A DNA stretch of 64,000 nt from assembly GCA_019914995.1 (NCBI GenBank), contig CM034144.1:134001-198000 (forward strand), in the 5' to 3' direction. Under the pieces are notes generated by a model. The model was not told where the DNA came from, made no database searches, and saw only the letters and a list, made by a program, of their open reading frames with translations. Made by a program: the position numbers and the translations under genes. Below are positions 36,593 through 47,788 of this stretch, one piece after another (positions within the stretch are counted from its first letter, which is position 1; each line of letters starts with the position of its first letter). This stretch comes from Acanthochlamys bracteata (taxonomy: Eukaryota > Streptophyta > Magnoliopsida > Pandanales > Velloziaceae).

Positions 36593-37263
36593 GTTCGCCG
36601 CAATCTCTAACAGATCGCCGGCAGCCGACGAAATCCAATGGCTCAGATCGATCCGAAATGGAGAAGGAGAAGGAGAAGAAGATGAAGAAGAATTGGGGGC
36701 GGGACACGAGAGTGTTTGATTCGGGCAGCGGGAAATCGTGAACGAGAAATCATTCGTTCCCCTTAACCACCATTCTCAACTTATATACCCACTTATTGGG
36801 GCTGATTGATGATTTAGGCCCTTGTTGGGCCTTAACTATTTAGCCCATTTCTTATTCGTTATACAAATCACTGTAAACAGTTTCAAACAAACAGCGTTAA
36901 AAAAAAAAAATAATAATAATAACTTGGTTTCCAATGAATAATATACAATTGAGAAGAGGAGAAGATCATGCAGCTGCAGCAGAAACAGAAAGCCAAACGG
37001 ATCATGCTCCATATATATTTTCTTCTCAAACTCCAACTTTTTCCTACTTCCAATCATCTCAAAATCCAATATTTATTCCATTGCTCATCGATTCTAAACG
37101 AAAAACAAACATAACCCAGAAACTAAAAATCGACATACTGCTCCATTTGTTATCTCTGCTCAATATTCCCCTGGTAAAATGGGGTTGAACAGCCTCAGGC
37201 TCGAAGTCAACAAAGTAATGCTTGACCGAGGTGATAGCAGTGACTCTTTCGCCCTAGAAGGTT
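36593..37263. other. Helicase promoter region
   Basis: 5' flank of the SEN1-like gene. A short A-run and TAA repeats lie near 36897-36925. No certain gene. Confidence 0.45.
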
Positions 37264-37443
37264 CTAGTTTCTTCCAGGAAGTGGATTCCGGTTGTATCCA
37301 GGCAACTGTGGAAGTGAAATCAACTGTCCTGGTTTCGGCCCCGGCTTCAGCGCACCAAGTTTCGCTACGTCGTTGCTGCTAATGCAGATCACTGGCTCGC
37401 TTTCTGCATCACGCGGTGGAGCTAAACGTGAGAAGAATATCAT
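37264..37443 (-). other. Possible small protein (low confidence)
   Basis: A 59-codon frame with a hydrophobic start (MIFFSRLAPPRDAESE) and a Pro/Gly-rich end (KPGQLISLPQLPGYNRNPLP). The frame stays open upstream with an Ala-rich hydrophobic stretch (SATAALTSAAVAVMIFFS), but with no ATG there. It could be a short membrane-anchored protein or the last exon of one. No family recognised; a chance frame is possible. Confidence 0.28.
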
Positions 37444-37672
37444 CACCGCAACCGCTGCAGATGTCAGCGCCGCCGTAGCAGAAAAGAAAAAATGCGTCTT
37501 TTTCCTTTTTGTTTTGCTAGAATTTTGAGCAATAAATCAAAGGACTGAAGCCCATAAAAGCCCACTTAGAAATAAACAAGTATTGCGAGATCAGCCCATA
37601 ATAATATTATTTGTCTCCTCAGCAGTAGTAAACATATCCAGAAAATATTAAATATTTCTATTTATGGTTAGG

Positions 37673-37964
37673 GCGTGTTTCAATCGCCCGTAATTTCACT
37701 TTTTTTTCAAAATTTTGAGTTCTGAACAATTTATATGTTTTAATTATACAAAAAATTCAGAACTTTACTTCCACATACTGAAACTTTAGTTCTAATTTTT
37801 TTATTTGCATATTTCTTAATACAACTATATCTTTCAATTTTTAACGCACTCTCAAAACCTATTAAAACACAAATATTGATCTCCACTTCTACTTTATTTT
37901 TTAAAAAACTCTATTTTTTGTTTTTCACTTTCACAAAACTCAGTTACAGATATTTGAAACACGC
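37673..37964. mobile_element. Non-autonomous DNA transposon (MITE)
   Basis: A perfect 11-base terminal inverted repeat bounds about 290 bases of AT-rich, non-coding DNA: GCGTGTTTCAA at 37673-37683 and TTGAAACACGC at 37954-37964. TTAG flanks both sides (37667-37670 and 37967-37970), a possible short target-site duplication, though 1-2 bases separate it from the repeats. Ends with GCGTGTTT are common for plant hAT-like or similar MITEs. No transposase present. Confidence 0.55.
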
Positions 37965-39077
37965 ACTTAGTAGGTGATTTTGAATTTATTGAAGAAAAAG
38001 AATGATGAACACTTTTTTATGATTATATTAGTTATTACTTAAATGGAATAAAAGTAATAGAATCCTTTTTTAAAATCCATCCAGAAAAGTCAGAGGACCA
38101 AATTCAAAATACGCCTGTTTTTTAAGTTGGAATTTTCGTTTAGTATGTTATTTACAAATTCTTTTTCTAAATTCAATAATGATAGGGGATCATTTTCTGA
38201 ACATTCAACGATGACCCAAAGTTCTTTTACCTTTATTATACCTAGCATTTATATAAGAATACATTCTGTTTTAATTATAAAAAAAATTAATACAAATTAT
38301 TATTGATTTCTTTGATTTTGTTTTTTTAAAGGAGCTGATGTTGCGAAATTTGGTGACAATATTTTATAGAACAAAAAGAATAGTTAGGGACGAGTTATTA
38401 GTAAAACGATAATATTAGGAGCTTCCGAAACAAACTGTTGAATATTGTTGGGCCCCCATTTGTATATTGTGGGGAAGCAAATTGAACAAGGCCCAACTAA
38501 GCTGCGGAGCAAAAAGAAAGTTATTTTTTTCGATTGAATATCCATATTTTGATTCAATTTTTTTGGTGAAAAAGGGAATTGACAGAGAACAAGGGCGAAG
38601 AAAATCTCACAGAAAGTTCCAAATTTGGGAGACGAAGAGAAGGAAAAAACGCCACTTTACAGGTCTGTCAACGATTGATTGAGAACTGAAACATCTATGT
38701 TGTTTCCTTTCTTTCTGTCTTTTCAACACGTTTTCTTTCTGCTTTTTTCTGAAATTTTACTTAATCTTTTACTGGGTTTAGGTAGCATGATTAACTTGTT
38801 TGAAGTTTCTTGTTTGCTTTTTCATGAAAAAAATTTGTTCCGTGGATATGGTTTTGGCATCACAGGTGAAAAAGAAAGTTGAGCTTTGTTGTAAATCTGC
38901 TTAGTTTTTTTCTAAAATTTAGTTTTAAAAATTTTGATTCTTTTGTTGTTTTTAATTATTCAAAAGCTGTTTCTTTGATTATTGCTCTTGTTGGTATTGT
39001 TCTTTTTTCTCTTTTTTTGTCCCTCCCTTTAATGAATTCCGTGTTGGAATTGGCAGACTAAGGTCTATGGTGAGGAG
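37965..39077. other. Intergenic region and BTL1 5' leader
   Basis: AT-rich sequence to about 38.4 kb, then a purine-rich leader region (38,570-38,660) ending in a possible 5' UTR donor (TTTACAG/GTCTGT, about 38661). A matching acceptor (TTGGCAG) ends at about 39055. So the carrier gene probably has a 5' UTR intron of about 400 bases. Confidence 0.45.
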
Positions 39078-39084
39078 ATGGTAG
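39067..39084 (+). promoter_or_regulatory. uORF overlapping BTL1 start
   Basis: Reads MVRRW and stop, and spans the main ATG at 39078 in another frame. Ribosomes that use it would terminate six bases after the main start codon. It may reduce main-frame initiation; this is inference. Confidence 0.5.
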
Positions 39085-41682
39085 TAGCTACTTCAGTGAA
39101 AGCTCTAGAGCTCAGTAAAGATGGTCCCTATGAGATCCGACTCCAGCTCCCTGATATAGGCGAAGCATTCAGGGTGAGATGCTCAATTTATTAGTTTTTT
39201 ACTTGAGTTTAATACCCATTATTTGTTGGCATGGACTGGTTCGTAATGTTTATATCGAAGATCAGGATTGCATTTCTCATTAAGTTTAATTGCATGAACT
39301 TTTGAGGATGCATGTATCTAATTTAAACATAGTTTGACTTAAATCAGGAGCTTCATTGACACGTTTTTTCTGGAATTGAAACATAATGCTAAACTCTTAC
39401 GTTTCTGTTGTTGCGTGCCTCATCTTCAAGTTTCTCATATGCTTTAGCCCTTGAATTATAAATGTGGCTTCTTATATGTTTTGAGTTTCTCATATGTTTT
39501 GTCCCAGGGATTTTTTCTTTCCCTTTACTTTTCTTGAAAGCCATTTCTTGTTGATTTTCTCTAGACGTTTGAAATCCCAGCATACTATACTCTCATCCTG
39601 TTCTTGATTCTAGTGATTGCTATTGTTCTACCAAAATGGCAGCAAATTACTGTGGCAACATTATGAAGGCTAATAATATGTAATAATGTGAAGGCAAAGT
39701 TCTTTCAAGATCTTAAATGACTATGCATACGATTTTGTCAACCTTGCTTGTTATTTCTTGAGATTTATGGAGTATTAAAGTCAAAATTAATCAGATGGAA
39801 AAGGTTCAGGTAAGGCAGTTTTACTTATTTTGTCCCTGCTTTAATGTTTTGCGTTTTTTGTTTCAATACATTTGATGCGAAGTCTGTTACTGCTTGCATT
39901 TTGGTCTATGTCTAATGAACTTTTTGTCTCTCTACTTCAGTACTTCGGATCATGGAAAGATTTTGAATAGCATTCATGAGGATATTTTTCTTGTACATCT
40001 TTAAAGCACCAATTGTTTTACTGCAGAATGTTTTGAGAACCAGAGAAGTTGCAGAATTTTTAAGCGGTGCATTAGCTGGTGGAATGACGAAAGCTATCCT
40101 TGCTCCTCTTGAGACAGTAAGGTCACTTTGGCTCATAATCCATGTAATGCCTTTCTGGTAAATCAAATAGTTGAAGCACCGGGATTGTCAGCGCCATTTA
40201 GTTTGTGAATTATGCTGCACCTGGAAAGAAAGACTAACGATGTTTTGACTGGAGAATGTTGCAATTTGAAACGTACTTCAGTAGCAAATTATAATTTACT
40301 ATTAACTTGAATTGCAAATATCTTTTAAACTTGAGGAAGATTTTACTTTTGCAATCTCTGTTGTCAGGTTCTTTGGAGAGAGAAAAGTGATTATATGTTA
40401 CACGATTGTGATTTCTTGGAAATTGAAAGACTAGCAAACTGCAAGAAACCTGTGTTCGTATGTTCTCACATGCAATTGCGTCATCTTATGCAGGACAAGA
40501 ATGGTGGTTGGAGTTGGATCCAAGCATATTGCAGGCAGTTTTGTGGAGATTGTGGAAGAGCATGGATGGCGTGGACTTTGGACTGGAAATACCATCAACG
40601 TGCTTCGTATAATCCCTACGCAAGCGATTGAGCTTGGCACCTTTGAATGTGTTACCCGTGCTGTGAAATCAGCACAAGAAAAATGGAGAACAAATGGAAA
40701 CCCAAAAGTGCGAATTGGGAACTTCAGTATAGACCTTTACTTTCAGTGGATCTCTCCTGTGGCTGTCGGTGGTGCAGCTGCAGGAATTGTGAGCACACTT
40801 GCGTGCCATCCTCTTGAAGTTATCAAGGTTAGATCTCAGTTTTTATGTTAAAAATATGTAATGAATGCTAGAGGGATTATGTTTTACATCTTTTTGCCCA
40901 GAATAGAGTTTTGCATATCAAATATCTACGTGCACTTTCTTATCTTTTGCTACATCAATACTAGATTAGTCAGGTTTATTGCAGGTATACGGTCTACAGA
41001 ATGTCACTCCCGTTCATCTTTTCGAGATCCTAATGGTGCATGTTAGATGGAAATTTAGTTCTTTTATTGGTGAAACATCCTGCCTGTTGACATTCTTCTC
41101 AAAATTACAGGATCGTTTGACAGTCAATCGCGAGTTGTACCCCAGCATCAGTCTAGCAATTAATAAAATCTACAGATGTGAAGGTTTAGGTGGCTTCTAT
41201 GCTGGCATTGCACCAACACTTGTAGGCATGCTTCCGTACAGCACTTGTTACTACTTCATGTATGAAACCATCAAGAAATCTTACTGCCAAGCGAAGAAAA
41301 AGAAATCCTTGAACCGTCCAGAGCTACTGGTCATTGGGGCGCTCTCAGGTATCACGCAGATGAGTTTAACCTATTTCTAAAGCAGCCCGAGAACGTGTTA
41401 TAAACCTGAACTGGTAAATGTCTTTGTACAGGACTTGTTGCTAGCACTATCAGCTTTCCTTTGGAGGTGGCTAGAAAACGTCTAATGGTTGGATCACTTC
41501 AAGGAAAATGCCCAACAAATATGGCTACTGCCTTGAGAGAGGTTGTTCGAGAGCGAGGCCTGCTGGGTCTCTACAGAGGTTGGGGTGCGAGCAGCTTGAA
41601 AGTCATGCCAACATCTGGATTAACTTGGATTTTCTATGAAGCATGGAAGGATATCTTACTTATGGAGAAGCCATACTTGTAG
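39078..41682 (+). CDS. Mitochondrial carrier family protein, probable adenine nucleotide transporter BTL1
   Basis: Five exons, 39078-39173, 40027-40121, 40494-40827, 41111-41348 and 41432-41682, join to 337 residues. It belongs to the SLC25 family: three repeats of about 100 residues, six membrane helices, moving metabolites across the inner membrane of mitochondria or plastids. Repeat signatures Px(D/E)xx(R/K) are visible as APLETVRTRM, CHPLEVIKDRL and FPLEVARKRL. The sequences FLSGALAGGMTKAILAPLET, RIIPTQAIELGTFE and MLPYSTCYYFMYETIKKSYC match the plant Brittle-1-like BTL1 group. Transport of adenine nucleotides is inferred from the name-giving family. The exon 2 donor (AAG/GTCACT) is weak but gives the correct ETVRTRM join. 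A uORF overlaps the start. Confidence 0.92.
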
Positions 41683-42293
41683 CAAGATAGCCTCACTTAA
41701 CAGCAACTTGAGTATTTTACTTGACTAGTCATTGATGGAAAAGAACTCCATCCATAAGTTTATTATGTCAAATGGATGGTGCAGGCTGGTGATCAGCCAG
41801 CTATTTAAATGAATCCCAGGAGATAGAGCTGATAGCAATTTTCATTGTGTTCTCTTGTTGTTGCAAATTTTGAAGGAGTTGATCGTTGTAAGACATGAAA
41901 CCTGTTAATGATTGATGTATTCTTCAAGTAGATCCCATGGTATCTTTTTTGTTAACCCCTTCACCTTCAACAAATGCCAAATCCAACCGTAATTTCAGGG
42001 GAATTCGTCGAACGATAGTTCAGCTTCCTCACTGCATACATATTAGTTACCACCCTGGAAGAATGCTTTTATTAGGGTTTCATATATCTTCTCATTTTCG
42101 TTCTTCTCTTTTCTGATTTTTAAAAAAAAAAAATGAAGAGCCGATTCCGGGGACAAAACAACAAGGTAGGTTATCATCATCATCATTAGAAGAATAAATG
42201 CACCTATCTAGTAGAAGCAATTAATTAAATTACAATCACCATCTGATTCCGCTAACTTTAAATTTTAAATTTGCCCGTCAGAATTTAAGAATA
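41683..42293. other. Convergent 3' flanks of BTL1 and the DUF630/632 gene
   Basis: 3' UTRs of two convergent genes. Contains a CAT microsatellite-like stretch (ATCATCATCATC near 42172) and an A-run near 42121. No other gene. Confidence 0.5.
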
Positions 42294-45062
42294 TTACGAT
42301 CCTGCCACTCTCTCCGGTTCCTGGCCGCCTCCGGCAGCTCCGCTGCTCACAACGGCATCGTATCCCTCAGCTGATGCTGCTGCGAACTCTGCTAATCCTC
42401 CTACCGTTGCCCCCATCCCTGTCCATACCACTCTGGCAGCAATGTCCGCTGCTCTCTCCACTGTCTCGGGGCCCATCGTTTCCCCGTCAGCGCCAGCAGC
42501 AGTGGCGGCTCCGGCGCTCACTGATAGTATTCCAGCAGCCAGGAAATCGAGCCCGTCCACTACTCTTGCCTCGCTGGCAACTTCCACTGTCCGAGCCCAC
42601 TGTATGCACAAGCCGTACAATGGTGGCGAGCCACTGCCACCTATAGACGGCCGGGACGAGAGCAATGGCGAAGTGGTCGAACCCAGTGAATGCTGCCCGG
42701 CGCATAGGCAGGCCCACCCGGCAAGGGCACGTGCATATGAGCGCTGGGCCCTGACCCAAGCCTCAAGGGCAACACGCCAGTTGCGGAGAGCTGACTCTAG
42801 AGCTGCTGCATCTCGGCTTGGCTTCGGCTGAGTGGAACCGTATGGTATAGCTGCTGCCCTTGCTGCAGCCAGAGCAGTAGAGAGGAACAAAAGCTTCGCT
42901 TCGTCTATTGTCTGCTTCTGGGACGCGTGGCATTCCGCCATTGTTCGCCACATCCGAGCTAACCTGCACAGAAGATTTAACGATCAATCCACGACAACAG
43001 AATCAAGCAAACGTCGTCATCCTACAATGTAGAACATAATTCAAGAACTGAAGCAACAAGAGATGTTCCAGACAATCAGAATAAGAGACTTTAATGCAAG
43101 ACTGTGCTATCTGATGGAAAAACATGTGGTACGTACTGAACAGCGTCTGATCAAATAGAATGAAAACCTTCAATGGAAACAGTTCAATTCGTCAAACAGT
43201 TTCACATGATTTCATAGTTGAACAGTTTTGCTGTATAAAGATCTTGAAAAGAAAAACCTTTTTTTTTACCATCACCGAAGCATAAGGTGCAGGAACTACT
43301 AAGTTAAGCTTACCCTTGTATTAGCTCCAGCAGTTGCGCGTGCAGTTCATCGTCTCTTAAAACTTCGATTCTTCTTGATATGGCCTCTACTGTGTTTATC
43401 GACACAGTCAATCTTGTATGAAGATCCCTTATAGCTGCCCTTGTTTTATCAACGGCCGAGGGTTCATCTCCGTTCACATCTTGGCTCCTCAGTTGCATAC
43501 ATTTTCTTTCATAAGCTAACCTTATTCGCTCACCTGTCTGAGACAATCAGATTGGACGTAAAACAAATTGCCAAGATAAAATATAAGGAATTGGTGAAGT
43601 ATTATTTGTACCTTTACTTCATCATACAGCTTCTTTTCCCAGGCATACAATCTATCTAGTGTTGATTGATGGCTTCCAGAGACCATACATGAGTCCTCAG
43701 AGTATTCACTACTGCTCTCAGAGAATTCCTCCCTAGAACTAGGAGGTAGAAAGAACCTGGAAGATGTTGAACGTGATGAAGCTGAGCGGAACAACGAGAC
43801 AGGGTTCAACATTCTGACTGCCATCATTTAGAAATATGGTTAATTAGATACCAAAACAAAACGTACTTTATAATTAAGAATGCTGGTCTTCAATTTTTAC
43901 CTGATAATTCTCCTGGATACGAAGAACATTGAGCTCTGTTTGCCTCCAACATAACACTGATCTCCTGAGCACAATCGCATATTCTCATAAACTGGTTCTC
44001 GATATTTATCATGACTTCAGTCGTGCTTGTAGGTCTTCGGTTCACAAAGACGGTAAAACCAGGAGTTGCTTCTCCAGCTTCTTTATTTCCAGCCACCTGC
44101 CTCTCATTAGATACCTCTACATCGATCACGTTTCTTGGTTCTGATACACCAATACTGCCAACTCCCTGCGACATGAACTCTTTGGCTTCATGCTTGGTCT
44201 CTGTTTTGATCTCAACTGCAGGTGGATCTTGTTCTTTTTTGTCAGTAGTAGCAGTACTACTAGTAGTTGTACTAGTAGTATTAGATGAAGTAGAAGGTGA
44301 TTCAATGCTTGAACTTTTCTTGCGTTGGAGGTTGACCTCTATAAATTCTTCATGCCTGTCATCCAATTCCTCGTCTTCTTCCAATTCTGGAATGCCTTCT
44401 TCTTCCCTTACGCGCCTAAGACCTGCCATCTCATCCTCACTAGTTGCAAACCTGTCAAGACTGTTTCTGATTGGATAACCATATGAATTGGAGGAAAACG
44501 GGTTCCAAAAGAAGTCCCACTGAGAATTTTGTGGTGACGGAGGTGGATAGTTTGGTCTATTGTAAGGCGAAGAGAAGAATGAAGCATAAAGAGGTGAACC
44601 TTGAGACCCATAGTAACCATCCACTCCATAGTGATCTGATGAATAGTAAGAATCGACTCTTGCAGTTTCAGGGGATTTTGGCCACTCTTCAACGTGAACA
44701 GATGAATTGCCGGTTGATTTCAAGTACCTCATCACATGGATGGTTGGCTTCTCAGACTGAACCGATGGTGTTGGGTCGAAGTTATTGATGGGAATGTTCA
44801 TCATGGTAGGGTTCAATCTCTTCAAAGGAGTGAAAGGCAGAGTTGAATATGAATCTAGCAAGAAACCATGGTGATGATGTTCATGATTTGCTTCTACATA
44901 GTTTCGCAAGGCAACAGAGACTTGCCTTAAAGCATGAATATAGGCAATGTGTCCAGCAGCAAATCGGTTCCTTTGCTCAACAGCTTGCTTGATAAAATTT
45001 CTTCTGTCCCTGCAGAGCTGGACAACTTCCTCCTCTTCCAACCTAGAAGCTGAACATCCCAT
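42294..45062 (-). CDS. DUF630/DUF632 protein (bZIP-like, NRG2/REL2-type)
   Basis: Four exons, 45062-43901, 43817-43612, 43537-43314 and 42963-42294, join in phase to 753 residues. DUF630 is the N-terminus MGCSASRLEEEEVVQLCRDR; Gly2 and Cys3 form a likely myristoylation/palmitoylation signal. A long disordered middle has Ser/Pro/Tyr-rich stretches and an acidic block (GIPELEEDEELDDRHEEF). DUF632 starts around STLDRLYAWEKKLYDEVK and continues GERIRLAYERKCMQLRSQDV, HAQLLELIQG, LARMWRTMAECHASQKQTID and ALRNWRVALEAWVRAQRSYA, ending in an Ala/Gly-rich tail. Known relatives include NITRATE REGULATORY GENE2 and ROLLED AND ERECT LEAF2. The specific role here is unknown. The last exon is clearly richer in GC than its surroundings. 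Confidence 0.93.
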
Positions 45063-47086
45063 CTCTTATCACTACCCTAAGAATTCATCAGACTCGAATC
45101 GAACTCGCTCCCAATGAAGAGTTGATGATAACATAGGAGATCGTTCGAAGCTGTTGAAGCAAACTTGTTCCAATTATTAGATGCCTATAGAACCAAATCT
45201 TGGAATTTGGAAACCTAAACCTTCACAACAAACAACACCAAAATTGTTCTTCGCTTCAGTATACAATCATGCATAGAAGATAAAAGAATAATCGTTGCTA
45301 TCACTACAACATGCATGTCCACATATTTTAAAAATCGACAATTTGTACCTATTTATGACTTTGGCAGTGATCATGCTTGCGAAAATTGCAAATTTTATGC
45401 AATTATTTGAAATATAAGATCAAATAAGGTGATCATATTCTGCAAGTTCATTAAAAGTGCATGATAATTTAAAAGTAAGGATGAAAAAAGAAAGCCAGGG
45501 AAACAATTAAAATTATAAGAAAGAAAACATATCAACAAATGCCCCTTTCTACACCATCTTATTAGAAATCCATCTAACATTATAACATAAAAACTCAAAA
45601 GAAAATTTACCATATATCAAAAAAAGTAAAGTAAACATGTCTCCATTACAAGTAAAATTCCTTTGAAAAATTAAAACTTCTTTAAAATTAAAAACCTAAA
45701 CTCGGTATGAAGCAAAGATCCAAAGAACAAATTTTTACTTCACAGATAGATTTCACAAACCCAAAAAAATCAATTTATTTCTCTGTAAAAAATAAAAATA
45801 AAAAAAACTGTCGACTACACTAACAGCACAAAACCCAAGAAACACAATGCATCCAACCAAAAAAAAAAAAGAATCTCCTAAATTCATCGAGAAAATCTAG
45901 TAAAAATCACAACTTCCTTTCAGTAATCGACGAAAAACTAACCTGGGTGCTGAACAAATCCAACAACAAACCCGTTTCAATCACCAGAAATTGGATCTTT
46001 TCAAAACAACAACGGCCAACAGCATGCGAATGCGAAAAGAAAATGTTTTTAAAGCAAAAGCAAAGCAAGTCTGCGTTCTTTCCTTCTCTCTTCAAATCCA
46101 ACAACCGAAGACTGCGAATATAACGTACCATCCAACTTTACCCCTCACGTACTGTCTTATTACTTAATAAGCCATAAATTCAAATTTCACTATAAAAGGA
46201 TTGCGATCAGTTTTGTAATTAATGAAATTGGATTGCCTTATTTTGGACAAAGCCAATTAATTCTGCTGTGCTGCGTGATGCGCGACAGTTTATCCCGAAT
46301 AATGCACCACAGAAATCTCGCAGCATTTCCAAAATTACCCTTATTAAGTTTAAAATTACACTGTAATATTCGTTGGGTATAAATGTAAATAACCAAGAAG
46401 AGGATTGATTGCATTCACCTGCAGGAGATCATTTAGTTAATTCCACTAATTAAAGAAATAATTATGATTTAATTATTTGGTTATATAAACGAAAAAGTAG
46501 ACGATGAGTTTTTTTTTTGTCAGAGGAAAAAAGATTGGAAAAAAGAGTGAGATTTTAGTGGCTATAAGAAAAAGCAAAAGTTGAGAAAAAGAAAAGATTC
46601 CACTTGTTTCTCTCTCGTACATATCCTTCATTTGATTCCTTTGTTAGTGGATTCTTTTTAATTAACCATTTAATTTCACTATAATGCCATTGCGGAAACA
46701 TAAAAACATTCTCTTTGACTTTATACATTCTTCGTCAAACATTCCAAATCATATCAATAAAATGTAAAACAAATATTTTAAGTATTCGAGCACCTACTAT
46801 AAAACTTTTTGCATACGAATCAAATAGAGTAGAAAATCTTCATGAGATTCCACTTGTTTTCAACCGATGCAATTTATAACAATATCATAATCTATGATGC
46901 TTTATAAAATACCATAAAAAATATGAATACTATTATTCTGCAATTCAAATAATCCTTGGCAATTCAAACAAGGCCGACTTAGGCCCAGCGAAATATTATT
47001 ATTACAAATTTAAAGAAGGCCCTGTTTAATCTAGTTAAGAATTGGTTGGTAACAACACTCTACATACCATTCCACTGTGGCATTAA
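45063..47086. other. DUF630/632 5' region and intergenic DNA
   Basis: Contains the 5' leader of the DUF630/632 gene (possibly with a UTR intron ending near 45.1 kb and beginning near 45.9-46.1 kb) and AT-rich DNA. No further gene recognised. Confidence 0.45.
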
Positions 47087-47486
47087 GGGGTTGTTTGGGC
47101 AAAGCATTTTTCAAAAATAAAATTTTAATATATTTTCTATATTTTTTAATATATTTATATACCTATATAAAAATTTTATTTAGAAATTAAGAAATATAAA
47201 AAAATTATATAGTAAGATTTTTTTATTATTTATTTTAAATTTTTAGATAAAAAATAGAATTTATTTTTTAAAAAAATAAAAATATTTTTTATTTTAAAAA
47301 AGTTCTATTTCGAAAGTATTTTAAAATTATTTTAAATTTTTTTCACAAAAATATGCTTAAATATTTTACTTAAAAAATAATAAAAAATTATATGTATAAA
47401 ATATAATTTATTTAAATTTTTTATTTGATAATAAAAAAAATGAAAAACTAAATAAAATTTAAATAAGTAGTGACAAACACCACCAA
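47087..47486. mobile_element. AT-rich MITE-like repeat
   Basis: Starts GGGGTTGTTTGGGC and ends GACAAACACCACC, an imperfect inverted end pair (reverse complement GGTGGTGTTTGTC). Internal A/T-rich sequence closely resembles the tract at 61.14-61.40 kb, for example TAAAAATTTTATTT followed by an AAATATAAA motif. Probably a non-autonomous DNA element; the ends are not sharp enough to fix. Confidence 0.4.
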
Positions 47487-47747
47487 AAGTGTAGCAAATA
47501 CTAAGAACAGTTGTAACAAACGAACCGCAATTACTTCAAAGAGAGCCCAAATTTGACATAAACGAAACAAAATAGAACGGCCCAATATTATATTCATTAG
47601 CGGCCCAATATCTCGTTAAGATGTCAAGAACAGTTGCATATGCTCGTGGCAATCACACGCCGGACGGAAGCATGCGCGTGGGAAACACAAGTGGTAAATC
47701 TTTCGTCTATAGCAAAAATGTTACTGGGCACCTTCTTAATTAATTAT

Positions 47748-47788
<41 letters not shown>

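Noticed and set aside
42374-42831. Plus-strand frames opposite the DUF632 exon
   Set aside because: Antisense shadows of a GC-rich exon; no family features.
43314-45062. Other-frame long ORFs in DUF630 exons
   Set aside because: Sense frame has DUF630 and DUF632 motifs and consistent splice phases.
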